Assembly: GCA_946060825.1 (NCBI GenBank)
Contig: CAMGPO010000087.1
Location: 1 to 5,834, forward strand
Length of the DNA: 5,834 bases
Origin: an uncultured Clostridia bacterium
Lineage (GTDB): Bacteria; Bacillota; Clostridia; Oscillospirales; Oscillospiraceae
Direction: 5' to 3'
Both the position numbers and the translations under genes were made by a program. Positions 1-5,537 of this stretch are shown in pieces. The notes beneath the pieces are model-generated. The model searched no databases, had not been told where the DNA came from, and was given only the letters and a program-made list of their open reading frames with translations. How positions within the stretch are numbered: the stretch's first letter is position 1; each line of letters opens with the position of its first letter.

Positions 1-188
1 GCAAAGCACTTCGCCGCCTCCATGTCCGGCACGGCCAGCCGGGCAATCTGGCACCCGGCCTCGGCCAGGGCCTCGATCTGCCGCAGGGAACCGGCCACGT
101 CGGTGGTCTTCGTATTCAGCATGGACTGGATGGAGACGGGCACACCGCCGCCAATGGGGACGTTCCCCACCCAAATTTGTCGTTTCAT
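1..188 (-). CDS. ispG: 4-hydroxy-3-methylbut-2-enyl diphosphate synthase, N-terminal part (gene cut by window edge)
   Basis: IspG (GcpE) is the iron-sulfur enzyme of the MEP pathway that reductively converts methylerythritol cyclodiphosphate to HMBPP, the penultimate step to IPP/DMAPP, in the cytoplasm. Only the first 62 codons are present. My translation begins [15 protein letters not shown], followed by the family pattern VSIQSM at about residues 18-23, the segment NTKTTDV and then VPDMEAAK; these are the typical N-terminal blocks of IspG (start of the TIM barrel). The C-terminal 4Fe-4S cysteines lie outside the window. The ATG at 188-186 is preceded by AAAGGAG at 202-196 with 7-base spacing, which settles the start. 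It follows rseP by 15 bases in the same operon, as in many clostridia. The identification is firm; whether the whole gene is intact cannot be seen. Confidence 0.93.
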   Translation of the reverse strand, partial: MKRQIWVGNVPIGGGVPVSIQSMLNTKTTDVAGSLRQIEALAEAGCQIARLAVPDMEAAKCF

Positions 189-203
189 TGGTTTTCTCCT
201 TTG

Positions 204-1259
204 TCAGCCGATCAGCTTCACCACGTCCTTGAACGTGATAAAGGCCATGAAGGCCAGCAGCAGGATCATGCCCGCCGCGTGGATATAGCCCTCGTACTTG
301 GGGTTGATCTTCTTTTTCGTGACTGCCTGGATCAGGCAGGTGATGAGCAGGAAGAACACGCGGCCGCCGTCGAGGGCAGGAATCGGGAGCATATTCATGA
401 CGGCCAGGTTGACCGCGATGAAGGCACCCAGATACAGAACATTTTCTATGCCCGCCGCCGTCGTCTCCGCCGCCTCGCCGGTTTCTGAAATCACCGAGAC
501 GATGCCGACAGGGCCGGACATATCGTTGACACTGACGGCTCCGCGCACCAGGTCTCCAAGGCTGATCCAGACCATCCGGGCAAAGTCAATGCCGTGATAC
601 CAGGCGTTTTTCAGCTTCGCACCCAGAGTGGCCTCCTCATAGCCGAAGTAGAACCCGTACTTATACTCCGTGGTTCCGTCGATCTCGTAGGCAACCCGGG
701 TCCGGGAGAAATCATCCAGACGCACCATCTGTCCGTCCCGGATGACCACAAAATCATAGACCTGCTCGGAATTGCGGGAGAGGAACAAGTCCACGTCGGA
801 GTAGAGGTAGATCCGCTTGCCGTCGATGGAGTAGATGCGGTCGCCGGCCTGGAAGGCATCCTCCGCCTCATAGGGGCAGCCCTCGAAGAAGTCGTTTATA
901 ACTGGCACCGCAAAGGCCTGGGCCGAAGCATAGATGCCGAACACGACCAACAGCCCCAGCAGAAAGTTCATCAGTGACCCGGCCACCAGAATGATCACCC
1001 GTTTCCAGGGCTTCGCCGAGGTGAAGGCCCGGGGATTTTCACTCTCCTCGTCCTCGCCCTCCATGGCGCAGAAGCCGCCGATGGGGATCAATCGCAGGGT
1101 ATAGGTCGTCTCCTTCCCCTGCTTCTGCAGGAGCTTGGGGCCCATAAAAACGGAGAACTCGTTGACCTGAACGCCGCAGGCCTTGGCCGCGACGAAATGG
1201 CCGAATTCATGGACGACGATGAGCACGCTGAAAACAAGAATGGCAAGCAGGATATACAC
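204..1259 (-). CDS. rseP: RseP/RasP-family site-2 intramembrane zinc metalloprotease
   Basis: This is a membrane-embedded site-2 protease of the M50 family, which cleaves transmembrane anchors such as anti-sigma factors and remnant signal peptides. Counting from the GTG at 1259-1257 the protein has 351 residues. The zinc motif HEFGH is at 17-21 inside the first membrane helix. A glycine-rich GGFCAMEGEDEE stretch lies near 61-72, a second membrane helix near 89-113, one PDZ domain near 117-186, and helices near 273-293 and 327-344. The second metal-site motif N-M-L-P-I-P-A-L-D-G-G is at 289-299, with Asp297 the expected third zinc ligand. One PDZ domain and about 350 residues fit the Gram-positive RasP form rather than the longer two-PDZ E. 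coli form. The reading frame stays open back to 1436 inside dxr, but the N-terminal hydrophobic helix and GAGG at 1271-1268 favour GTG at 1259 (8-base spacing). TTG at 1265-1263 is the alternative but is only 2 bases from GAGG. All catalytic residues are present. The substrate is unknown. Confidence 0.93.
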   Translation of the reverse strand: MYILLAILVFSVLIVVHEFGHFVAAKACGVQVNEFSVFMGPKLLQKQGKETTYTLRLIPIGGFCAMEGEDEESENPRAFTSAKPWKRVIILVAGSLMNFLLGLLVVFGIYASAQAFAVPVINDFFEGCPYEAEDAFQAGDRIYSIDGKRIYLYSDVDLFLSRNSEQVYDFVVIRDGQMVRLDDFSRTRVAYEIDGTTEYKYGFYFGYEEATLGAKLKNAWYHGIDFARMVWISLGDLVRGAVSVNDMSGPVGIVSVISETGEAAETTAAGIENVLYLGAFIAVNLAVMNMLPIPALDGGRVFFLLITCLIQAVTKKKINPKYEGYIHAAGMILLLAFMAFITFKDVVKLIG

Positions 1260-1267
1260 AGACAAAA

Positions 1268-1272
1268 CCTCA
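1268..1272 (-). promoter_or_regulatory. rseP ribosome binding site overlapping the dxr stop codon
   Basis: On the minus strand the bases read TGAGG. TGA is the dxr stop codon and GAGG is the Shine-Dalgarno core. It lies 8 bases before the GTG at 1259 and only 2 bases before the TTG at 1265, so it favours the GTG. The sharing of bases suggests that rseP initiation is coupled to termination on dxr; the coupling itself is inferred. Confidence 0.6.
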
Positions 1273-2406
1273 CAATGCTGCCCGGCGGGCGGCGGCGTCT
1301 GCCGCCAGGATCTCCTCAAGAGTGGGCTGCGCCACGAAGGGCACCGCCTCCAGCGCCCGGGAGACCCGCGCCGGAATGTCATAGAAACCGATTTCTTCCC
1401 GAAGGAACAGCGCGACCGCCGCCTCGTTGGCGGCATTCAGCACCGGACAGGCTGTGCCGCCTGCCTTCGCCGCCTCCATGGCGAGACGCAGGCAAGGGAA
1501 AACCTCCAGATCCGGAGCGTCAAAGGTCAGCGGCCCGCAGGTCAGCAGGTCGAGGCCAGCCGCCGGATTCGGCAGACGCCGGGGATAGGTCAGGGCGAGC
1601 TGGATGGGGATGCGCATATCCGGCACGCCGAGCTGGGCCAGCATGGCCCCGTCGCAGAACTCCACCAGGGAGTGAACGATACTCTGGCGGTGGATGACCG
1701 CCGTCACCTGTTCCGCCTTGAGTCCGTAGAGGCGCATTGCCTCGATGATCTCCAGGCCCTTGTTCATCAGCGTGGCGCAGTCGATCGTGATCTTCTCGCC
1801 CATCTTCCAGTTGGGATGGCGCAGGGCGTCGCCCTTTGTCACCTGTGCCGCCTGCTCCCTTGTCATGCCGAAGAACGGCCCGCCGGAGCAGGTCAGGATC
1901 AGCCGTTTGACCTCGCCGCGGTCGCGGCAGCCCATCAGGCATTGGAAGATGGCCGAGTGCTCTGAGTCCACAGGGATGATCTCGGCCCCGTACCGCTTCG
2001 CGGCGGCCATGACCAGCTCACCGGCGCAGACCAGGGTCTCCTTGTTGGCGAGGCCGATGCGCTTTCCCTGCTCAATGGCCGCCAGCGTCGGCCGCAGGCC
2101 GATCATGCCCACCACCGCCGTGATGACGGTGTCCGCCTCCTCCATGGTGGCGGCGGCGATCAGGCCGTCCATACCCCAGAGGACGTGGATGGGCAGGTCA
2201 GAAATTTTCTCCTGCAGCGCCGCCGCCGCCTGTTCCGTGGCCATGACGGCCAGCTTCGGCCGGTATTTCCGGCACTGCTCCGCCATCCGCTCCACGCTGC
2301 TTCCGGCGGTCAGGGCCGCGATCTTCACCGGCAGACCGTCGCAGACGTCCAGGGTCTGGCGGCCGATGGAGCCGGTGCTTCCCAGAATCACTAAGTTTTT
2401 CGTCAT
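1270..2406 (-). CDS. dxr: 1-deoxy-D-xylulose 5-phosphate reductoisomerase
   Basis: Dxr (IspC) converts 1-deoxy-D-xylulose 5-phosphate to 2-C-methyl-D-erythritol 4-phosphate using NADPH and a divalent metal. It is the first committed step of the MEP pathway and the target of fosmidomycin. The 378-residue protein has the usual family length. The NADPH-binding loop GSTGSIG is at 9-15, NKE at 121-123, and the metal-site block PVDSEHSA at 145-152 (Asp147 and Glu149 as ligands). CSGGPFFG is at 173-180, the flexible-loop block HPNWKMG at 197-203, and MNKGLE at 214-219, whose Glu219 is the third metal ligand. All catalytic residues match the well-studied E. coli enzyme. The ATG at 2406-2404 is one base past the cdsA stop; GGTGA lies 6 bases upstream as a modest ribosome binding site, so translation is probably coupled to cdsA. 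No defects are visible. Confidence 0.97.
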   Translation of the reverse strand: MTKNLVILGSTGSIGRQTLDVCDGLPVKIAALTAGSSVERMAEQCRKYRPKLAVMATEQAAAALQEKISDLPIHVLWGMDGLIAAATMEEADTVITAVVGMIGLRPTLAAIEQGKRIGLANKETLVCAGELVMAAAKRYGAEIIPVDSEHSAIFQCLMGCRDRGEVKRLILTCSGGPFFGMTREQAAQVTKGDALRHPNWKMGEKITIDCATLMNKGLEIIEAMRLYGLKAEQVTAVIHRQSIVHSLVEFCDGAMLAQLGVPDMRIPIQLALTYPRRLPNPAAGLDLLTCGPLTFDAPDLEVFPCLRLAMEAAKAGGTACPVLNAANEAAVALFLREEIGFYDIPARVSRALEAVPFVAQPTLEEILAADAAARRAAL

Positions 2407-2407
2407 A

Positions 2408-3220
2408 TCACTTCACCGCAAAGGGGATGAGCAGGAGCAGCAGCTCCGCCATCGGGGCGACCAGCGTTGTGCTGTCAAACCGGTCGAGGGCGCCGCCGTG
2501 GCCCGGCAGCAGGTGGCCGAAGTCCTTGATGCCGTGCTGGCGCTTGATGGTGGAGAACACCAGATCGCCGGCCACGGAGCCGAGGGAGCCCAGCAGACCG
2601 TAGACGGCCGCGAAGAAATAGTTGACCGTGAAGCCCAGACGCTGCAGGATGAAGCCATAGAGTACCATGGCGAGGATGCCGCTGACGACGCCGCCCACGA
2701 CGCCCTCGATGCTCTTGTTGGGGCTGATGGCCGGAGCCAGCTTATGGCGGCCGATTTTCCTGCCCACCAGGAACGCGCCGGAGTCCGGCACCATGGTCAT
2801 GACAAAGGGCGCATAGACCAGACAGCGGCCCTGCTCCATACCGAGGATGACCGCCACCGCCGAGAGCAGATAGGGAATGCCGATGCCGGCAAAGAGAGCC
2901 AGGCAGATCAGGGTGAAGTTCAGCGCCGTTTTGGCGTACAGCAGCTCGCCGAAAAGGTAGGCCACAAAGACATAAACCGCGATCTGCATGGCGAGGCCGG
3001 ACAGCCAGCCATTGCGCCAGGCACAGGTAAAGACGGCCATGGCGATGGTAACTGCCACGATCCGCACATTGCGGAGCAGGCCGGTGGCCCACAGCAGCTC
3101 ATAGACGCCGAAGCAGCAGATCAGTGCGACAACGAGGGCTGTGACCCAGACCGGCAGGAACAGCAGCATCAAAATCAGCAGCGGCAGGCCGATAAACGTA
3201 ACCAACAGTCTCGCTTTCAC
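2408..3220 (-). CDS. cdsA: Phosphatidate cytidylyltransferase (CDP-diglyceride synthase)
   Basis: CdsA is an integral membrane enzyme that makes CDP-diacylglycerol from phosphatidic acid and CTP, the branch point of phospholipid synthesis. The 270-residue protein is highly hydrophobic, with about seven or eight predicted membrane segments (for example 8-22, 25-43, 53-67, 101-126, 174-193 and 252-267). The C-terminal CDS signature is complete at about 224-250: STIKRQHGIKDFG, then LLPGHGG, then DRFDS. The upstream block contains Asp146 in VPDSGAF and the SPNKSIEG motif at 166-173, also typical of the family. Translation starts at GTG (3220-3218), which overlaps the uppS TGA stop by four bases (GTGA). 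The strong site GGAGGG at 3234-3229, 8 bases upstream, supports this start. It lies between uppS and dxr, as in many Firmicutes. Confidence 0.96.
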   Translation of the reverse strand: MKARLLVTFIGLPLLILMLLFLPVWVTALVVALICCFGVYELLWATGLLRNVRIVAVTIAMAVFTCAWRNGWLSGLAMQIAVYVFVAYLFGELLYAKTALNFTLICLALFAGIGIPYLLSAVAVILGMEQGRCLVYAPFVMTMVPDSGAFLVGRKIGRHKLAPAISPNKSIEGVVGGVVSGILAMVLYGFILQRLGFTVNYFFAAVYGLLGSLGSVAGDLVFSTIKRQHGIKDFGHLLPGHGGALDRFDSTTLVAPMAELLLLLIPFAVK

Positions 3221-3963
3221 GGTTTGATCCCTCCATAGCGTCTGGAACGGCCATTGTAGGACGCGATGGCCCGCTCCAGCTCCTCCTCGTCGAAGTCCGG
3301 CCAGAGGACGTCAGTAAAATAGTATTCCGAATAGGCAGATTGCCATAACAGAAAATTGGAAGTTCTCACTTCCCCGCTGGGCCGGATGATGAGATCCGGG
3401 TCCGGCACACCGGCGGAGAAGAGCCGCGCCGAGAAGGCGTCCTCCGTCAGATCCTCCGGCTTTGCCCGGCCTGCTGCGCAGTCCGCCGCAAAGGCCCGGG
3501 CAGCCCGGACAATCTCGTCCCGGCCGCCGTAGTTCAGACAGATATTCGCCTGGATTTCATAGTCGCGGGATTCTGCCACGGCCTCGTCAGCCAGGGCCCG
3601 CAGTTCCGGGGAAAGGCGGCTGAGGTCGCCGAAGAAGCAGATGCGCACCTGGTTCTTCTGCATATCCCGGATGGCCTCCTTGAGGTACTGCTCCATCAGG
3701 GACATGATGGCGTCCACTTCCTCCTGCGCCCGCTTCCAGTTCTCGGTGGAGAAGGCGTAGACCGTGAAGTATTTGACGCCGATCTTCTTGCAGTAGTTGG
3801 AGATTTTCCGGAAGGTCTCGCAGCCCGCCGCATGGCCCGCCGTCCTGGGCAGACCGCGCTTCCGAGCCCAGCGGCCGTTGCCGTCCATGATGATGGCGAT
3901 GTGCCGGGGAACGGGACGGCCTTCCATGATTTCAAATTTTGGTTCTCTGGAGAACAAACCCAT
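3217..3963 (-). CDS. uppS: Cis-prenyltransferase, undecaprenyl diphosphate synthase (isoprenyl transferase)
   Basis: UppS adds IPP units in cis to farnesyl diphosphate to make undecaprenyl diphosphate, the lipid carrier for peptidoglycan and other wall polymers. It is a soluble dimer that works at the membrane surface. The 248-residue length is normal. Motifs in order: HIAIIMDGNGRWA at 21-33 with the catalytic Asp27, AGHAAG at 42-47, YAFSTENW at 69-76, NYGGRDE at 144-150, and the diphosphate-binding block from Asp188 to Asp223. That block has Arg194, Arg200, Ser202 and Glu213 at the positions of the E. coli substrate and magnesium ligands. The segment reads RPSGEVRTSNF where E. coli has RTGGE and then R-x-SNF, a mild variation. 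The ATG at 3963-3961 has AAGGAGG at 3977-3971 with 7-base spacing. The 69-base gap after frr contains a strong hairpin. Product chain length cannot be read from the sequence. Confidence 0.96.
   Translation of the reverse strand: MGLFSREPKFEIMEGRPVPRHIAIIMDGNGRWARKRGLPRTAGHAAGCETFRKISNYCKKIGVKYFTVYAFSTENWKRAQEEVDAIMSLMEQYLKEAIRDMQKNQVRICFFGDLSRLSPELRALADEAVAESRDYEIQANICLNYGGRDEIVRAARAFAADCAAGRAKPEDLTEDAFSARLFSAGVPDPDLIIRPSGEVRTSNFLLWQSAYSEYYFTDVLWPDFDEEELERAIASYNGRSRRYGGIKP
3229..3234 (-). promoter_or_regulatory. cdsA ribosome binding site deciding a GTG start
   Basis: GGAGGG on the minus strand lies 8 bases upstream of the GTG at 3220-3218, within the last codons of uppS. It is the reason to accept this GTG, which overlaps the uppS stop, as the cdsA start. 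The 4-base GTGA overlap is a standard arrangement for translational coupling. Confidence 0.65.
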
Positions 3964-3970
3964 TGCGGTT

Positions 3971-3977
3971 CCTCCTT
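3971..3977 (-). promoter_or_regulatory. uppS ribosome binding site
   Basis: AAGGAGG on the minus strand, 7 bases before the uppS ATG. It follows the frr/uppS hairpin by only 14 bases, so hairpin folding could influence access to it; that influence is inferred. Confidence 0.65.
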
Positions 3978-3991
3978 ATCCATATACAGAC

Positions 3992-4018
3992 GCAAAGGCC
4001 GCCGTCGGCGGCCTTTGC
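3992..4018. repeat. Perfect 12-bp inverted repeat (hairpin) between frr and uppS
   Basis: The arms GCAAAGGCCGCC (3992-4003) and GGCGGCCTTTGC (4007-4018) are exact reverse complements around a 3-base loop. This is by far the strongest hairpin I noticed outside the genes. Read in the operon direction it comes 14 bases after the frr stop. It is followed by GTCTGTATATGG rather than a run of T, so it does not look like a full intrinsic terminator for the operon. Read on the plus strand it is followed by CTGTTTTCTG, a weak T-run, but no plus-strand gene ends there. Plausible roles are partial termination, an RNA processing or stability element, or a boundary that lowers expression of uppS and downstream genes. 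The structure is certain; the role is not known. Confidence 0.8.
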
Positions 4019-4032
4019 CTGTTTTCTGCCAC

Positions 4033-4584
4033 TTAAATGGCCATCAGCTCTTTGACCTTGGCCGCGCACAAGTCATCGATCTTCTTGATGTACTTGTCGG
4101 TCATTTCCTGGATGTCCTTCTCGGCCTTCTTCAGATCGTCCTCAGTGATCTCGGACTTCTTCTGCTGCTTCTTGAAGCTGTCCACGGCGTCGCGGCGGAT
4201 GTTCCGGATGGCGACTTTGCTGTCCTCGGCGTACTTCCGAACCTGCTTGGTCAGTTCCTTACGGCGTTCCTCCGTCAGCTGGGGGAAAACCAGGCGGCTG
4301 ACACGGCCGTCGTTCTGGGGGTTGATGGCCAGCTCGGAGGACTGAATAGCCTTCTGCAGGGCCTTCAGCAGGCTGGCGTCCCAGGGCTGGATGACCAGAG
4401 TCCGGGGATCGGGCGAGGAAATCGACGCCACCTGAGCGATGGGAGATTCGGCGCCGTAATAGGGCACGGTGATGCGGTCGAGCACCTTGGCGTTGGCGCG
4501 GCCGGCGCGAACAGCGTCAAAGTCGCTGCCGAGAACCTCCAGGGTCTTTTCCATCTTGCGGGTGAATTCCTTATAGTCTGCCAT
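4033..4584 (-). CDS. frr: Ribosome recycling factor
   Basis: RRF works with EF-G to split the post-termination ribosome into subunits in the cytoplasm. The 183-residue length is within a few residues of the usual 185. The protein is charged and helical at both ends, forming the long three-helix bundle. The beta-rich domain II spans roughly residues 31-104, with the block ITVPYYG at 38-44, LVIQPWD at 63-69 and INPQNDGR at 87-94. The signature IRNIRRDA at 126-133 contains the conserved arginines that contact the peptidyl-transferase region of 23S rRNA. The ATG at 4584-4582 lies one base after the pyrH stop, with AAGGAGG at 4600-4594 (9-base spacing) inside the last pyrH codons. The pyrH-frr pair is one of the most conserved bacterial gene neighbours. 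No anomalies are seen. Confidence 0.97.
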   Translation of the reverse strand: MADYKEFTRKMEKTLEVLGSDFDAVRAGRANAKVLDRITVPYYGAESPIAQVASISSPDPRTLVIQPWDASLLKALQKAIQSSELAINPQNDGRVSRLVFPQLTEERRKELTKQVRKYAEDSKVAIRNIRRDAVDSFKKQQKKSEITEDDLKKAEKDIQEMTDKYIKKIDDLCAAKVKELMAI

Positions 4585-4585
4585 C

Positions 4586-5308
4586 TTAAAATTCCTCCTT
4601 TACGGTTGTGCCGATCTTCTCGCCCATGACGACCCGGTAGATGTTCTCCGGATCCTTGAGGGCAAAGACTGCGATCGGGATGTGGTTATCCATGGAGAGC
4701 GAGGTCGCCGTCGAGTCCATGACGGCGAGATGCCGGGACAGAACTTCGTCGTAGGTGATGGTGTCGTACTTGACGGCGTTGGGATCCTTGGCCGGGTCGG
4801 CAGAATAGACGCCGTCGATGTTCTTGGCCAGCAGGATCACATCGGCGTTGATCTCCGCCGCCCGCAGCACCGCGGCGGTATCCGTGGAGAAGTAGGGATT
4901 GCCGGTGCCGCAGCCGAAGATGACCACGCGGCCCTTTTCGAGGTGGCGGATAGCCCGGCCCCGGATGTAGGGCTCGGCGATTTTGCTCATCTCAATGGCG
5001 GTCTGCACCCGGACCTCTACGCCGCGCTGCTCCATGCAGTCGGCCAGGGCCAGGCAGTTGATGACGGTGGCCAGCATACCCATATGGTCCGCGCGGGTGC
5101 GCTCCATCCGGTCGCCGCCGTCCTTGAGGCCCCGCCAGAAGTTGCCGCCGCCGACCACGATGCCGACCTGCACGCCCGCCTCGACGCAGCGCTTGACCAC
5201 GTCGCAGACGCTGCCGACCACGTCAAAATTCAGACCGCGGTGCGCCTCGCCGGCCAGGGCTTCGCCGCTGATTTTCAGCAGAACTCTATGATATTTCGGT
5301 TCGCTCAT
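4586..5308 (-). CDS. pyrH: Uridylate kinase (UMP kinase)
   Basis: PyrH phosphorylates UMP to UDP with ATP, feeding UTP/CTP pools. Bacterial PyrH is a hexamer of the amino-acid-kinase fold, usually activated by GTP and inhibited by UTP. The 240-residue length is typical. LLKISGE at 10-16 is the N-terminal phosphate-binding block with Lys12, and GGGNFWRG at 53-60 is the glycine-rich loop. [15 protein letters not shown] at 70-84 carries the UMP-binding Asp74. [15 protein letters not shown] at 132-146 and [11 protein letters not shown] at 162-172 form the ATP-side motifs, and the block from Met197 to His209 is also conserved. The ATG at 5308-5306 has AGAGAGG at 5325-5319 with a rather long 10-base spacing. 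It is the first gene of the operon, with a good promoter about 32 bases upstream of the start; rpsB and tsf, its common upstream neighbours, are not adjacent here. Confidence 0.97.
   Translation of the reverse strand: MSEPKYHRVLLKISGEALAGEAHRGLNFDVVGSVCDVVKRCVEAGVQVGIVVGGGNFWRGLKDGGDRMERTRADHMGMLATVINCLALADCMEQRGVEVRVQTAIEMSKIAEPYIRGRAIRHLEKGRVVIFGCGTGNPYFSTDTAAVLRAAEINADVILLAKNIDGVYSADPAKDPNAVKYDTITYDEVLSRHLAVMDSTATSLSMDNHIPIAVFALKDPENIYRVVMGEKIGTTVKEEF
4594..4600 (-). promoter_or_regulatory. frr ribosome binding site inside the pyrH 3' end
   Basis: AAGGAGG on the minus strand lies 9 bases before the frr ATG and encodes part of the Lys-Glu-Glu residues near the end of PyrH. A consensus site this close to the pyrH stop lets terminating ribosomes feed frr directly. 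Confidence 0.65.
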
Positions 5309-5346
5309 ACACTGTAAGCCTCTCTGTTCATTTTTTGCTGGTATCT

Positions 5347-5375
5347 ATTCTATAATAATTCCCCTCTTTTGGCAA
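5347..5375 (-). promoter_or_regulatory. Predicted sigma-A-type promoter of the pyrH operon
   Basis: On the minus strand, TTGCCA (5375-5370) and TAGAAT (5352-5347) are separated by exactly 17 bases. Each hexamer differs from consensus at one position. Transcription would start near 5340, giving a leader of about 32 bases before the pyrH ATG. That is too short for a riboswitch, and no attenuator-like structure is visible in it. The prediction is by eye only. Confidence 0.65.
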
Positions 5376-5450
5376 TGGACAATCTCGAAAAATTCGCGGT
5401 GTTTTCAGATATTTTACATTTTGACCCATGCCCGGAGCGAAAAAAGGCCG

Positions 5451-5479
5451 TAGACAAAGCGTAGAAAATCCGCTATGAT
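5451..5479 (+). promoter_or_regulatory. Predicted sigma-A-type promoter of the divergent membrane-protein gene
   Basis: TAGACA (5451-5456) and TATGAT (5474-5479) are 17 bases apart, each close to consensus. A run of six A's at 5440-5445 just upstream of the -35 box could act as an UP-like element. Transcription would begin near 5486, giving a leader of about 50 AT-rich bases. Direct CGTAGA repeats at 5449 and 5460 flank and overlap the -35 box, a position where a regulator could act; no known operator was recognised. Confidence 0.6.
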
Positions 5480-5537
5480 ATAAAATAGAAGAATATAACA
5501 TTTTTTGTAAATTTAAACAAAGACAGGGGGCTCGGCT

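Larger units (their letters stand above)
5309..5537. other. Divergent AT-rich intergenic region between pyrH and the plus-strand gene
   Basis: This is the only long gene-free stretch in the window. It contains two outward-facing promoters whose -35 boxes face each other about 75 bases apart. It is visibly more AT-rich than the flanking genes. No tRNA, riboswitch, intrinsic terminator or insertion-sequence end was recognised. A six-base direct repeat CGTAGA occurs at 5449-5454 and 5460-5465, 11 bases start to start, across the plus-strand -35 box. A small inverted repeat TTTGT-N8-ACAAA lies at 5504-5521 in the predicted leader. Confidence 0.7.

Noticed and set aside
1745..3238. A 497-codon open frame on the plus strand, opposite dxr and cdsA
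   Set aside because: It lies entirely antisense to two genes with complete family motifs. Its translation is low-complexity, rich in Arg/Gln/Asp/His, with no family features. Long antisense frames are expected in G+C-rich coding DNA.
3696..3995. Possible small gene on the minus strand beginning in the frr/uppS gap
   Set aside because: It overlaps the uppS N-terminus in another frame and its start lies in the foot of the hairpin. It has no motif and no ribosome binding site as good as that of uppS.
3992..4018. Calling the frr/uppS hairpin a full Rho-independent terminator
   Set aside because: There is no T-run after the stem in the operon direction, and uppS to ispG appear to lack another promoter. 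On the plus strand a short T-run follows, but no gene ends there.
3832..5317. Long plus-strand open frames at 3832-4629 and 4682-5317
   Set aside because: Both are antisense shadows of uppS/frr and pyrH, without their own ribosome binding site or recognisable motifs.
5309..5340. Riboswitch or pyrimidine attenuator ahead of pyrH
   Set aside because: The predicted leader is only about 32 bases and contains no convincing hairpin or terminator.
5504..5521. Rex-like redox operator in the leader of the divergent gene
   Set aside because: The TTGT and ACAA half sites are separated by 8 bases rather than the 10 expected for Rex, and the inner bases do not match the palindrome.
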